Source: Bacteroides sp. OF04-15BH
GTDB lineage: Bacteria; Bacteroidota; Bacteroidia; Bacteroidales; Bacteroidaceae
Assembly (NCBI RefSeq): GCF_003477995.1
Contig: NZ_QUEM01000003.1
Coordinates: 3,112 to 67,111, forward strand
Length of the DNA: 64,000 nt
Reading direction: 5' to 3'
Made by a program: the position numbers and the translations under genes. Shown piece after piece: positions 52,645 through 62,153 of this stretch. The notes under the pieces were generated by a model that had not been told where the DNA came from, made no database searches, and worked only from the letters and a program-made list of their open reading frames with translations. How positions within the stretch are numbered: the first letter of the stretch is position 1; each line of letters begins with the position of its first letter.

Positions 52645-54836
52645 AATTCTTCTGGCTTCATATCACCGGAAAGAACATGATCAGACTGCTGCTTCTGGTT
52701 TTTCTGATCGTGTGCCCCTTCGTGTGCTATAGCCAGACACCCACCACCTCGATAGACTCGCTGCTCAAACAGCTTTACAGAGTGGCTCCCGTCTACAAGG
52801 ACACCATTCAGGAATATAAAGCCAATATGTATGTACGCGCCCTTCTGAATATTGACAAGAAGAATCTGCTGTTCCGCTATCTACCTCAGGTGCTGCGCAG
52901 CGAAAAAGGCATCACGCAGTATATGCTGGAAACATACCGGGACATTCATTATACATATCCGTCCATCTATGACCAGAAGATCCGTTATATCAACGGCACA
53001 CTGCGCGACCACAAAAACATACCGGGAGTGATCAACTACTTCAACATAAACATATACGAGCCTTATCTGGTCGGAGACGCGCTTCTGTCTCCGCTCGCTC
53101 CCAAAAGCACACGGCATTACAATTACCGCCTGGACTCTATCACGACGGACACTCTGAGCCGTTTCCTATATCACGTGTCTTTTATCCCCAAAAACAAAAG
53201 TTATCAACTGGTAAAGGGACAGATGGTCATCAACGACAGTTCATGGAGCGTGCGCCGCATTGTCTTTGAAGGACGCTCGGATCTGTTGCAGTTCAAATGC
53301 CACATAGACATGGGAAAACCGGGAACAAAAACAGAATATCTCCCGGAGAGCTATGACATAGAGGCATCGTATGCACTGGCCTGGAACAAACTGAGAGGAA
53401 GGTATCGAGCTCACCTGAACTATCGGGACATCACCACCGAAAAGAAAAAGAAACCGGACTACAACCTTTCGGCAAACTTTACACTCACCTGCGATCCTTC
53501 GGCCTACGAACGGAGCGAGCAGGCATTTGACAGCCTGCGTTCCATCCCCCTGGAATCTTACGAACAGGTAATCTACAAAGACTATCAGGAACGGCAGGCC
53601 AAAAAGGATACTGTCAAACAGAAAGAAAAAAGAAGCGACAAGGTATGGAAGTATCTGGGGAATATCTTCATTGAGGACTACCAATGGAATGCGGAACAAT
53701 TCGGCTCCTTCCGTTGTACACCTTTTATGAACCCTCTGCTGTTCAGCTACAGCAAAGGCAACGGACTGGCCTACCGCCAGGATCTGCGTTACAGAAACCA
53801 GTTCCGGAACGCTCAGTCCATAGACTTCCGCGCCCGTCTGGGTTACAACTTCACCCGCAAGGAGTTCTACTGGCAACTGACTTCCAATTATAATTATGCC
53901 CCGATGCGCAATGGAAATCTGGAGTTCAGCGTAGGTAACGGAAACCGTATCTACAGCAGTGATGTGCTGGAAGACATTCAGAATATGGCGGATACGACCA
54001 TCAATTTTGATTTTCTGAACCTGAATTACTTTACGGACCTGAACATTCAGGTAAAAAACAAAATAGAACTGTTCAATGGCTTTGACCTGATTACCGGTGT
54101 GACCATGCACCGGCGTACCCCGATCAAACCTCCTGTGTTTACTCCCGAAGGTGTTTTCCACATTCAGGGACAAAACAATGCCAGTAATGAGATTATCGGC
54201 ATCATCCGTAAACAATATGTCAGCTTTGCCCCGAACATACGCATCGAATGGACACCGGGAATGTATTATTACATCAGTAACCGCAAAAAGATACGGTTGT
54301 CTTCACGCTACCCGACCTTCATTCTCGATTATGAACGCGGACTGAACAAGGTATTCGGAAGCACCGGTGTGTATGAACGAATAGAAGCGGAGATACAGCA
54401 CACCGTACGTCTTGGAGTGCGTAGCAAACTGAGCTACCGGATTGGCGGCGGCGGATTTACCAACCAACGCGAAACTTATTTCGTGGATTTTGCCAACTTG
54501 CGTGACAACACGCTGCCCGAGGGGTGGACCGACGACATTGGAGGAAGATTTCAGAATCTGGACAGCCGGTGGTACAATGCTTCGAGCTATTACTTCCGGT
54601 TTAATACCGCTTTCGAGGCTCCTTTTATGCTGGTGAGCCATATCGGAAAATACACCGGACACATCCGTAACGAACGCATCTATCTGAATTTCCTGACCAT
54701 GCGTAACCTGCCAGCCCATATAGAACTGGGTTATGGCATCAGCACCTTTATCTTCGACACCGGACTGTTCTTGTCCTATAATCAGTCGTCGGGATTCGGA
54801 TTCGGATATAAATTTACCTTTGAACTTTTCAACTGA
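52641..54836 (+). CDS. DUF5686-family outer membrane protein
   Basis: A 731-residue exported protein; a signal helix MIRLLLLVFLIVCPFVCYSQ begins at residue 13, so the true start may be the second ATG. The first part has the DUF5686 features (YKANMYVRALLNIDKKNLL, YINGTLRDHKNIPGVINYFNINIYEPYL). The last third is a beta barrel like other surface-antigen proteins, ending FGFGYKFTFELFN. Most DUF5686 proteins begin with a carboxypeptidase-regulatory domain; this one lacks it. Function unknown. Confidence 0.82.
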   Translation: MKFFWLHITGKNMIRLLLLVFLIVCPFVCYSQTPTTSIDSLLKQLYRVAPVYKDTIQEYKANMYVRALLNIDKKNLLFRYLPQVLRSEKGITQYMLETYRDIHYTYPSIYDQKIRYINGTLRDHKNIPGVINYFNINIYEPYLVGDALLSPLAPKSTRHYNYRLDSITTDTLSRFLYHVSFIPKNKSYQLVKGQMVINDSSWSVRRIVFEGRSDLLQFKCHIDMGKPGTKTEYLPESYDIEASYALAWNKLRGRYRAHLNYRDITTEKKKKPDYNLSANFTLTCDPSAYERSEQAFDSLRSIPLESYEQVIYKDYQERQAKKDTVKQKEKRSDKVWKYLGNIFIEDYQWNAEQFGSFRCTPFMNPLLFSYSKGNGLAYRQDLRYRNQFRNAQSIDFRARLGYNFTRKEFYWQLTSNYNYAPMRNGNLEFSVGNGNRIYSSDVLEDIQNMADTTINFDFLNLNYFTDLNIQVKNKIELFNGFDLITGVTMHRRTPIKPPVFTPEGVFHIQGQNNASNEIIGIIRKQYVSFAPNIRIEWTPGMYYYISNRKKIRLSSRYPTFILDYERGLNKVFGSTGVYERIEAEIQHTVRLGVRSKLSYRIGGGGFTNQRETYFVDFANLRDNTLPEGWTDDIGGRFQNLDSRWYNASSYYFRFNTAFEAPFMLVSHIGKYTGHIRNERIYLNFLTMRNLPAHIELGYGISTFIFDTGLFLSYNQSSGFGFGYKFTFELFN

Positions 54837-54884
54837 TCCAATCAATCTGTATCTACAAAAACTAAGAAGTAACAATATGGGAAG

Positions 54885-54974
54885 AGGGTTTGTCAAAATG
54901 AAATTTGAGCACCCTAAAAGACTAAAGAAAGGGCCGCATCATTCTCAATACAGAGTTTGATACAGCCCTTTTTA
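54885..54974. terminator. Terminator cluster between DUF5686 and cydB
   Basis: Two hairpins fill the space between convergent genes. AGGGTTTG-like bases from 54885 pair imperfectly with GAGCACCCT to 54916. AAAGGGC (54928-54934) pairs with GCCCTTT (54965-54971), followed by TTTTAAT. A 27-codon frame across them (54877-54957) is judged a by-product. Confidence 0.55.
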
Positions 54975-55056
54975 ATATTATAGTTATAATCTGCAACCTT
55001 GAGGAGTAGTCATTCTAGTTTTGCCCCACCCGTTTCAGTATCAAGTCATCAAATAA

Positions 55057-56205
55057 TCAATAGGTATGCTCATCTTCCTGCATCTCCTGAGCATCAATCT
55101 TCTTGCGGTCGATACTTCTCCAGGCATAGAAAATATAAGCCAAGACAAACGGAATCAACAAAGATACCACAGACATGGTCTTCAAAGTAAATTCACTGGA
55201 GCAACTGTTTGACAAAGTCAAGGAACTCTGCAGATCCGTTACCGAAGGATAATAGGCCGTATGATTATATCCGGCCAGCAGAAGCAAGGCCAAGACGGCC
55301 AAGACCGTACCGGTACCGGTCCACCAGATACCTTTGCGGAAATCCGGCTTCAGCACACATCCGACAATACCTCCAAGCACTCCCGCTACTCCCAGCAGGA
55401 AAAGGACAGCCACCGCCGGAAGTGCCAGCAGATTATGCCAGTACTTGAACGGTTCCACGAAGACGACACCGCTCTGCGGATTGACAGCAAAACCTTCAGT
55501 CAGGAAAAGGCGGATGACAAAAGTCAGAAACAAAACCAAAAAGGGAACAGTATTGAAAAGCACCGCACGCCGTGCCTTACGGTTAATCCCCTCGTCAAGG
55601 ATATTATTAATAAGGTATAAGGCACCCAGAACTCGGGAGAGGAAGACTACAGCCAGACCGAGAACAATATTCCACCCATTAGCCAGCGCATCCAGTCCGT
55701 GCCAGTTATTTCCCCAGACACTGATGACCGGCATACCTTGTGTCAGCAACTGCTCTTTATTAACCACAAAATCTGATCCGGTAAAGAAGGTCGCAACCGC
55801 ACATCCCAAGAAGAAAGGACCGACAAAACCATTCAGTACCAAAAAGGCCCGGTAGGTGTTTCGTCCCAAAAGATTTCCATTCTTGCTCTGGTACTCATAA
55901 CTGACAGCCTGCAAGACAAAACTGAACAGAATAATCATCCAAAGCCAATAAGCTCCTCCGAAACTAGTGCTGTAGAACAACGGAAACGAAGCAAAGAATG
56001 CTCCTCCGAAAGTAACCAGAGTGGTAAAGGTAAACTCCCATTTCCGCCCCGTAGAATTCACAATCATCTTGCGTTCCAGCTCATTCTGCCCCAAAGAAAA
56101 AATCAGAGCGTTTCCTCCCTGCACAAACAGCAGAAACACAAGTAATCCTCCCAGTAAAGAAACCAGGAACCACCAATATTCTTGATAAAATGCATAGTCC
56201 ATCAT
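55057..56205 (-). CDS. cydB: Cytochrome bd oxidase subunit II
   Basis: The start at 56205 (MMDYAFYQEYWWF) fits other Bacteroidetes CydB, giving 382 residues; a start overlapping cydA is also open. It forms, with CydA, the quinol oxidase used at very low oxygen. Family segments: LLGGLLVFLLFVQGGNALIF, RKWEFTFTTLVTFGGAFFASFPLFYSTSF, ALYLINNI, and several hydrophobic helices. It follows cydA by ten bases. Confidence 0.95.
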   Translation of the reverse strand: MMDYAFYQEYWWFLVSLLGGLLVFLLFVQGGNALIFSLGQNELERKMIVNSTGRKWEFTFTTLVTFGGAFFASFPLFYSTSFGGAYWLWMIILFSFVLQAVSYEYQSKNGNLLGRNTYRAFLVLNGFVGPFFLGCAVATFFTGSDFVVNKEQLLTQGMPVISVWGNNWHGLDALANGWNIVLGLAVVFLSRVLGALYLINNILDEGINRKARRAVLFNTVPFLVLFLTFVIRLFLTEGFAVNPQSGVVFVEPFKYWHNLLALPAVAVLFLLGVAGVLGGIVGCVLKPDFRKGIWWTGTGTVLAVLALLLLAGYNHTAYYPSVTDLQSSLTLSNSCSSEFTLKTMSVVSLLIPFVLAYIFYAWRSIDRKKIDAQEMQEDEHTY

Positions 56206-56215
56206 ATTCCATCCA

Positions 56216-57778
56216 TTAAACAGATTCAACATCCTTTTCCGGTCCGGCTGCAATAGCTTTGATCATAATTCTGATTTCTGCAATCAGCAACACCGTAAAC
56301 AATACTAAAAATATAAAGAAAGTGGTCTGGACAGAAGACGTTTCCAGACTGGAAATAGCCGCGTTCACAGGAAGCAGATCCTGAATGGCCCACGGCTGCC
56401 GGCCACATTCGGCCACCACCCAACCGGCTTGTGAAGCGAGATAAGCCAAAGGCACGGTGAGCATAGCGCCCCACTGTACCCAGCGCAAATCAGCCAAACG
56501 CTTGCGATACACCAAAAACAGAATACCGGCAAAGAACAGAATCAGATATACGCCCAATCCGACCATAACTCGGAAAGCATAAAAATTCAAAGTCACATTA
56601 GGAACCAAATCCTGCGGTTCATGAATGTAACCATATCCGAAATAAGGCATATTCTCCTTCAGCGTTGCCAACTCAAGCTCAGCACGCTGCATATCCTTAT
56701 CAGCCTTAGCCTGACGATAGGCACCTAAAGCAGCAATCGCACGCTTTCCACGCTCCATCTTTTCCTGCGCAGACAATGCAATGCTGCCATCCGGAAGAGC
56801 ATATCCTCCCTGCAACAGGTTATTGATTCCAGGCACATAAGAATCTTTATCCCGATAAGCCAATACAGACAACATATTCGGGATTTCAATTCCTGCCACC
56901 AAAGGCTTTTCCGGATTGATTTCACCGGACTCCGTACGGTTCAGGATACCAATGGCTACAAGTGATGCTCCTTTCTGGCCTTCATACAAAGCTTCCATGG
57001 CAGCCAGTTTCATGGGCTGATGCTGCGCCACGTGATAACCGGACTTGTCGCCGGTCCATGCAGTAAGCACTGTAGCCGCCAGTCCTACACAAGCTGCAAT
57101 CTTCATACTTTCCAGAGCAAACCGCTTCTCCCGACGCTTCCAAAGATACCAGGCACTCACACCAACCACAAAGGCTGCGCCCAATACCCAACTCGAAATC
57201 ACGGTATGGAAAAATTTGTTTACGGCTACCGGTGAAGTCGCTACGGCCCAGAAATCCACCATTTCATTGCGTACGGTATCCGGATTGAACTCCATACCCA
57301 CCGGATACTGCATCCAGGCGTTGGCCACCAGAATCCACCAGGCCGAAATCGTTGCTCCCAGTCCGGTAAGCCAGGTTGAAGCCAAATGGAATCCCCGACT
57401 CACCTTATTCCAGCCAAAGAACATGACCGCAATGAAAGTCGCCTCCATAAAGAAGGCCAAAATTCCTTCTATAGCCAACGGTGCCCCAAAGATATCGCCC
57501 ACAAACCACGAATAATTACTCCAGTTTGTGCCAAACTCAAATTCGAGAATCAATCCAGTGGCCACACCGATGGCAAAATTAATACCGAATAATTTCATCC
57601 AGAAGCGTGCTGTGCGCTTCCAGAAAACATCCCCCGATTTGTAATAGAGGGTTTCCATCACTCCCATAATCACCGCCAGTCCCAAAGTAAGCGGAACAAA
57701 AAGCCAGTGATAGATAGCGGTCAGAGCAAACTGCGCTCGAGACCAGTCAATCAAAGACAGTTCAATAGGTTCAGTCAT
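56216..57778 (-). CDS. cydA: Cytochrome bd oxidase subunit I
   Basis: Starts at 57778 (MTEPIELSLIDWSRAQFALTAIYHWLFVPLTLG), giving 520 residues. Heme ligands are visible: the His of AIYHWLFVP, the His of KFFHTVISSW and a conserved Met. GRQPWAIQDLLPV and WWILVANAWMQYPVG are hallmarks. The quinol-binding Q-loop is between. With DUF4492 ahead and cydB after, it makes the usual Bacteroidetes set for microaerobic respiration and oxygen scavenging. Confidence 0.97.
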   Translation of the reverse strand: MTEPIELSLIDWSRAQFALTAIYHWLFVPLTLGLAVIMGVMETLYYKSGDVFWKRTARFWMKLFGINFAIGVATGLILEFEFGTNWSNYSWFVGDIFGAPLAIEGILAFFMEATFIAVMFFGWNKVSRGFHLASTWLTGLGATISAWWILVANAWMQYPVGMEFNPDTVRNEMVDFWAVATSPVAVNKFFHTVISSWVLGAAFVVGVSAWYLWKRREKRFALESMKIAACVGLAATVLTAWTGDKSGYHVAQHQPMKLAAMEALYEGQKGASLVAIGILNRTESGEINPEKPLVAGIEIPNMLSVLAYRDKDSYVPGINNLLQGGYALPDGSIALSAQEKMERGKRAIAALGAYRQAKADKDMQRAELELATLKENMPYFGYGYIHEPQDLVPNVTLNFYAFRVMVGLGVYLILFFAGILFLVYRKRLADLRWVQWGAMLTVPLAYLASQAGWVVAECGRQPWAIQDLLPVNAAISSLETSSVQTTFFIFLVLFTVLLIAEIRIMIKAIAAGPEKDVESV

Positions 57779-57815
57779 ATACACAAAATTTGCAGTTAGA
57801 TAAATCAAGATTCTA

Positions 57816-58040
57816 CTAAGGCGCCCTGCGTTCCATCAGTTCCTCGCCCACAAACCGGGCCTCATCGCCTTCTGTTGCATGTGTAGCCACAAAATCGGGA
57901 AAGAAAAACACGCGGAGCACCACAAACATAATAAATAGCTTTATCAGAATGATGGCCCATAAGACGCGTCCCAAAGTCATTTCCCGGAAACCGTCATAAT
58001 AAAAAGACCACACTTTTAAAAAACATTTTTTTATATACAT
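57816..58040 (-). CDS. DUF4492 small membrane protein of the cyd operon
   Basis: A 74-residue protein: amphipathic start CFLKVWSFYYDGFREMTLGRVLW, then one membrane helix (AIILIKLFIMFVVLRVFFF) and a soluble tail. DUF4492 genes stand directly before cydAB across Bacteroidetes, which suggests a role in oxidase assembly or stability, as with CydX in other bacteria; that parallel is inference. The -7 box TATATTTG is at 58066-58073 (minus strand). Confidence 0.9.
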   Translation of the reverse strand: MYIKKCFLKVWSFYYDGFREMTLGRVLWAIILIKLFIMFVVLRVFFFPDFVATHATEGDEARFVGEELMERRAP

Positions 58041-58093
58041 TACAATTCATGGTTGGTTCCAACTGCAAATATATACTTTTTTTCGAGAAACAA

Positions 58094-59287
58094 CTATTTC
58101 AGCAGATATAAACAAACACTGCCTCCATTTTCCGCATAGTTGAGTTTAAAATTCATCCCTCCGGAATTATAACGTAACAAACCGTTACGGCTATCGACTG
58201 CCGAAAATTTTATTTTTACAGAGGTTTCCAGTTGTTTTTCGGTTTCATTGGCATGAATCAGGAAATCTGCGCAAAAGTGCTCATCCAAATCTTCTGACAA
58301 TAAAGTGTACAAAGGTATCCAGGATATGGAATTTGCATCTCCCCGGACATCATAAGCCAGATAGCCTCCGGTCAGTTCATCACGCAACCGAAATCCATTT
58401 TCGCTCTGTTCCAACAAGAATATGGCGGGCATCTGTCTTTCTTGCGTATAAAAACAGTCATGCTCTCCCTCTGCGGGCAATACAGGCCTGTACTTCACAG
58501 TCTTACCATACTTCAAGGACAAACCGACAAAAGCCATACGTCCATATTCCGGCACTGTGCCCAGCATATAACGTGCTCCTACTGCAACAACGGATTTCTG
58601 ATTTACCTGTTGTAAAGACACGTCATTTACGGAAATAAAATAAGTCTCTATGGGAGTCTCGGGATTCTCTGGCTCTTCCGGTTCATCGGGAAGATCGGGG
58701 TCTTCGGGGTCCTCCGGCTGCTGGGGCTCTTCTGGCTCTTCCGGTATCTGAGGTTCATCCGGTTCATCAGGAAAAGACTCGCTTTCCAACCATTTTGCAC
58801 CATCAATACTCCGAACTCCGGTTACACTAAAATACGTCTTGACCAGACCATGCACTGCAATCCGTTTCCCTAGATTCTCCGGGCGATGAGCCAGGCTGAT
58901 GCTCTGTTTCCATTTGTCTGTCTTCAGCTCAACCGGAACACAGCACTCATAATCCTGTTCCCACGGGTATTGGGCCAAAAGAATATTACTCTGCACTGCT
59001 CCCTCCGTCGTAAAGGCAGCATTCTTCATGGTCCGTTCCGTATAACCAACAATATAACCGGCCACCCAGCAAGAAAATCCCAGATATTCATCAGGCTTAT
59101 TCAGAATATCAGCCACAGTTGCGGGAGCATACAAAGTACCTGCGCCGGTGGTATCCACCACCAGCGTATCCTCTAAAGCGGGCTCATCTTCCCCTGTTCC
59201 CTGTTCCGGGAAACTGACCCTCTCACAGGAGCCCAAAGTCAGTCCCACAAAAATGTAAAGAAAAATCGGTAAAATAATCTGTTTCAT
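58094..59287 (-). CDS. Lipoprotein with DUF6359-like domain and Pro/Glu linker
   Basis: Starts at 59287 (MKQIILPIFLYIFVGLTLGSC, lipidated cysteine at residue 21), giving 397 residues. An OB-like DUF6359 domain (about 55-170) includes TVADILNKPDEYLGFSCWVAGYIVGYTE and GKRIAVHGLVKTYF. A low-complexity Pro/Glu/Asp linker (about 172-215, repeated PEEPEEP/PEDPEDP units) leads to a C-terminal beta-rich domain. It probably sits on the outer membrane. Function unknown; the linker likely spaces two binding domains. Confidence 0.75.
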   Translation of the reverse strand: MKQIILPIFLYIFVGLTLGSCERVSFPEQGTGEDEPALEDTLVVDTTGAGTLYAPATVADILNKPDEYLGFSCWVAGYIVGYTERTMKNAAFTTEGAVQSNILLAQYPWEQDYECCVPVELKTDKWKQSISLAHRPENLGKRIAVHGLVKTYFSVTGVRSIDGAKWLESESFPDEPDEPQIPEEPEEPQQPEDPEDPDLPDEPEEPENPETPIETYFISVNDVSLQQVNQKSVVAVGARYMLGTVPEYGRMAFVGLSLKYGKTVKYRPVLPAEGEHDCFYTQERQMPAIFLLEQSENGFRLRDELTGGYLAYDVRGDANSISWIPLYTLLSEDLDEHFCADFLIHANETEKQLETSVKIKFSAVDSRNGLLRYNSGGMNFKLNYAENGGSVCLYLLK

Positions 59288-59672
59288 GCACACAAGGTAT
59301 TCATATCTGCCCTTCTTTTGTCACCACAAAACGAAAAACAGACTCCCCGTGCACTTATTTACACAAATTGCAGATTATGCTTATTCTTCTGTAAAAGCAC
59401 GGATTATTTTCCGGATATTCTTCGGCAAATTACTGTAGTAATACAAGCAATCAAATATCAAATGCAGAAATACCAGCAGAACAAAACAAGTCCAGCCGAT
59501 CAGGAAATACTCCCACATAATTCCACTATTTTATAAACAATTCTACTTTAAAACATCAAAAATCCTATTTGCAAAAATACTTATTTTTAGCAAAAAGTTG
59601 CATCAAACATCGCATTAAATAGCCAAAAAGCCTATATTTGTAGTCGATATGTAAAACAAAGAGTTCTCTAAC
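59288..59672. other. Intergenic region before the polysaccharide locus
   Basis: A 385-base AT-rich spacer. It contains one possible small membrane protein (59381-59518, minus) and the upxY -7 box TATATTTG (59633-59640). I found no inverted repeats of the kind that flank invertible Bacteroides capsule promoters. Confidence 0.5.
59381..59518 (-). CDS. Possible 45-residue single-helix membrane protein
   Basis: A short minus-strand frame from ATG at 59516-59518 to TAA at 59381-59383. The product opens MWEYFLIGWTCFVLLVFLHL, a clear membrane helix, and ends in a basic, amphipathic tail (LPKNIRKIIRAFTEE), a pattern more orderly than random AT-rich sequence. It is unannotatable by family and has no clear promoter. 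It lies between, and apart from, the lipoprotein gene and upxY. Real expression is unproven. Confidence 0.4.
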   Translation of the reverse strand: MWEYFLIGWTCFVLLVFLHLIFDCLYYYSNLPKNIRKIIRAFTEE

Positions 59673-60176
59673 ATGAAAAAATGGTATGCTCTCTATGTCA
59701 AAATGCACCATGAGAAGAAGCTGGCAAAACGCCTGAGCGAATGGGGCACCGAGCATTTTCTTCCGGTTCAAACCGTTATACGCCAATGGTCCGATCGTAA
59801 GAAAAAGCTCGAACAAGTGGTCATTCCCATGATGATTTTTGTACATGTAGAAGAAGCTGAGCGCATTGCATTACTACAGGACCCCTCCGCATTGAGTTAT
59901 CTGACTCTACGCGGCACACGACATCCCGCAGTAATTCCGGACAAAGAGATGGAACGCTTCATTTTCATGTTCGACTTTTCGGATACGGCTATCAGTTTTT
60001 GTAAAGATTTACTTACACCAGGCGACCGGGTTCGCGTGGTCAAGGGACCATTGCAGGGCCTCGAAGGTGAACTGTTCCAGCAAAGCGGAAAACATGAGGT
60101 AGGAATCCGCATTCCTCAGCTGGGTTATGCCACTGTAGAAATTCCGATAGGCTACCTTTCGAAGATTGAGGAATAG
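59673..60176 (+). CDS. UpxY-family transcription antiterminator
   Basis: A 167-residue NusG-like protein: NGN domain (KWYALYVKMHHEKKLAKRLSEWGTEHFLPVQTVIRQWSDR and later the VIPMMIFVHV strand) and a C-terminal KOW motif (GDRVRVVKGPLQGLEGELFQ). In Bacteroides, UpxY proteins ride RNA polymerase and allow it through the 5' leader of their own capsule operon. As first gene of a polysaccharide locus it fits this role. No UpxZ gene, the usual trans inhibitor, follows. -7 box at 59633-59640. Confidence 0.92.
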   Translation: MKKWYALYVKMHHEKKLAKRLSEWGTEHFLPVQTVIRQWSDRKKKLEQVVIPMMIFVHVEEAERIALLQDPSALSYLTLRGTRHPAVIPDKEMERFIFMFDFSDTAISFCKDLLTPGDRVRVVKGPLQGLEGELFQQSGKHEVGIRIPQLGYATVEIPIGYLSKIEE

Positions 60177-60199
60177 GAATTCTTTTTAATTCTTTTTAA

Positions 60200-60230
60200 T
60201 TGCCTTGCTCTGTTTTTTTGTCTACCTTTG
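60200..60230 (+). promoter_or_regulatory. Internal promoter before the epimerase gene
   Basis: TTG (60200-60202), 20 bases, TACCTTTG (60223-60230) fits the consensus and stands 28 bases before the epimerase ATG, so this gene need not depend on the upxY transcript. Confidence 0.6.
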
Positions 60231-60257
60231 CGACATTAATATAAAAACGAAAACGTG

Positions 60258-60830
60258 ATGCAAATAATCAAGACCGAACTGGATGGCGTTTTTATTATTG
60301 AGCCAAAGATTTTTACGGACCCCAGAGGGTATTTCTTTGAATCTTTTTCCGAACGTGTATTCTGCGAAAATGTAAGAAAAGTTTCATTTGTTCAGGATAA
60401 TGAAAGTAAAAGCAGTTATGGAGTATTGCGTGGTCTTCATTTCCAGAAGCCTCCTTTTACCCAAAGCAAACTTGTGCGCTGCATCAAAGGCTGTGTACTC
60501 GATGTAGCTGTTGATATCCGGAAGGGTTCTCCTACTTTCGGCAAGCATGTAGCCGTAGAACTTTCTGAAGAAAATCACCGGCAGCTCTTTGTACCTCGCG
60601 GATTTGCACATGGCTTCAGTGTATTAAGCCCCGAAGCCATTTTCCAATACAAATGCGACAATTACTATGCTCCCCAAAGCGAAGGAGCCATAGCATGGAA
60701 CGACCCGGCGCTGGGCATTGACTGGAAACTGGATCCAGCCTCTATCATCCTGTCCGAGAAAGACAAGAAACATCCTACACTGGCAGAAGCGGAATGGCTT
60801 TTTGACTATCAGGAAGACCTTTATCAATAA
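60258..60830 (+). CDS. rfbC: dTDP-4-dehydrorhamnose 3,5-epimerase
   Basis: A 190-residue cupin epimerase of dTDP-L-rhamnose synthesis; ATG at 60258 is chosen over a GTG one codon earlier. Motifs: EPKIFTDPRGYFFESFSE, VQDNESKSSYGVLRGLHFQ with the catalytic histidine, CVLDVAVDIRKGSPTFGKH, and FVPRGFAHGFSVLS. The partner genes rfbA, rfbB and rfbD are not in the window. It implies a deoxysugar in the polysaccharide built by this locus. Confidence 0.93.
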   Translation: MQIIKTELDGVFIIEPKIFTDPRGYFFESFSERVFCENVRKVSFVQDNESKSSYGVLRGLHFQKPPFTQSKLVRCIKGCVLDVAVDIRKGSPTFGKHVAVELSEENHRQLFVPRGFAHGFSVLSPEAIFQYKCDNYYAPQSEGAIAWNDPALGIDWKLDPASIILSEKDKKHPTLAEAEWLFDYQEDLYQ

Positions 60831-60864
60831 ACGAAAATCCAATCATTGATTTTAAGTGTAAAAT

Positions 60865-61293
60865 ATGATTATAGCAGTAGATTTTGACGGAACAATCGTA
60901 GAACACAAATACCCGGCTATCGGGCGCGAGATTCCGTTTGCCATCGAGACTTTAAAAAAATTACGTGACGACCGCCACAAGCTGATTCTGTGGAGTGTAC
61001 GCGAAGGCAAACTCCTTCAGGAAGCGGTAGACTTTTGCCGGGAACGCGGTCTGGAGTTCTATGCCGTCAATAAAGATTATCCGGAAGAAGAACAGGAGCA
61101 TAAGCACTATTCCCGCAAGCTCAAAGCCGACTTGTTTATAGACGACCGTAACTTAGGCGGACTTCCCGATTGGGGAACCATTTACGAAATGGTCAGCAAA
61201 CGACTGTCTTATGAAGATCTGATGGACCGTTACGAAAACGAAGAGCCACAGGAAAAAAAGAAAGGACTGTTCGGTCGTCTGTTCGGCAAATAA
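60865..61293 (+). CDS. Small HAD-like hydrolase
   Basis: A 142-residue protein with HAD motif I at the start (IIAVDFDGTIVEH), motif II-like LILWSVREGK and motif III-IV region ADLFIDDRNLGG. It is like the structurally solved B. thetaiotaomicron BT_0820 group, whose substrate is unknown. The basic tail EKKKGLFGRLFGK could be a membrane-associating end. It lies between sugar-nucleotide and export genes, 34 and 36 bases apart. Confidence 0.85.
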   Translation: MIIAVDFDGTIVEHKYPAIGREIPFAIETLKKLRDDRHKLILWSVREGKLLQEAVDFCRERGLEFYAVNKDYPEEEQEHKHYSRKLKADLFIDDRNLGGLPDWGTIYEMVSKRLSYEDLMDRYENEEPQEKKKGLFGRLFGK

Positions 61294-61329
61294 GCTATCC
61301 AAAAATCAAAAATCCCACATCCCTATTTT

Positions 61330-62127
61330 ATGAAAATCAAGAGATTTCTTTATGCTCTACTCGGCATTCTGATGTTTGCGTCCTGCACTTCCTACAAACA
61401 GGTACCTTACTTTCAGAATGCGGAGCAGATAAGCAATGCGGCACAGCATCTGCCCTTATATGATGCAAAAATTATGCCAAAAGACCTTTTGGCCATTACC
61501 GTAAACACTACAGATCCGCAGGTTTCAGCTCCCTTTAATCTGGCCATGCAGACTCCTATCAATGTAGCAAACAAGAATACCTATACAACAACCCAACCGA
61601 CCATCCAACAATATCTGGTCAGCAACACCGGAGAAATCGATTTCCCGATTCTTGGCCGTTTGAAGGTGGGAGGACTGACCAAAGGAGAAGCAGAAGATTT
61701 GATTCGAGAAAAACTCTCCACATATCTGAAAGAAACTCCTATTGTCAATGTACGTATGAGCAACTATAAGATTTCCGTATTGGGAGAGGTTGCCCGGCCG
61801 GGAACCTTTACGGTCAGCAACGAGAAAGTCAATGTACTCGAGGCGTTGGCCATGGCGGGCGACATGACGGTTTACGGTATTCGAAACAACGTCAAGCTCA
61901 TTCGCGAAGACTCCATCGGCCGCAAGGAAATTGTGGAGCTTAACCTGAATGATGCCAACCTGATTCTTTCGCCCTATTATTATTTGCGTCAGAATGACAT
62001 CCTTTATGTCACTCCGAACAGTACAAAAGCCAAAAACTCAGAAATAGGAAGCAGCACTTCATTGTGGATTTCCGTAACTTCGACCATGGTATCCGTTGTC
62101 AGCTTGCTTTTCAATATCCTAAAATAA
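61330..62127 (+). CDS. Wza-like polysaccharide export lipoprotein
   Basis: A 265-residue outer membrane lipoprotein (lipobox LMFASC, cysteine at residue 19). The Poly_export domain (KDLLAITVNTTDPQVSAPFN, IDFPILGRLKVGGLTKGEAEDLIREKLSTYL) and SLBB domain (VRMSNYKISVLGEVARPGTFTVSNEKVNVLEALAMAGDM) are clear. It forms the export channel together with the Wzc-like protein 26 bases downstream. A hydrophobic C-terminal helix (SVTSTMVSVVSLLFNIL) would anchor or line it. Confidence 0.95.
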   Translation: MKIKRFLYALLGILMFASCTSYKQVPYFQNAEQISNAAQHLPLYDAKIMPKDLLAITVNTTDPQVSAPFNLAMQTPINVANKNTYTTTQPTIQQYLVSNTGEIDFPILGRLKVGGLTKGEAEDLIREKLSTYLKETPIVNVRMSNYKISVLGEVARPGTFTVSNEKVNVLEALAMAGDMTVYGIRNNVKLIREDSIGRKEIVELNLNDANLILSPYYYLRQNDILYVTPNSTKAKNSEIGSSTSLWISVTSTMVSVVSLLFNILK

Positions 62128-62153
62128 ACAACTTCTAAATCCCCTGTATTTTT

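Noticed and set aside
54877..54957. 27-codon frame between DUF5686 and cydB
   Set aside because: It lies across two terminator-like hairpins, which explain the sequence better.
59294..59672. Invertible capsule promoter upstream of upxY
   Set aside because: I looked for paired inverted repeats flanking the -7 box and saw none of useful length.
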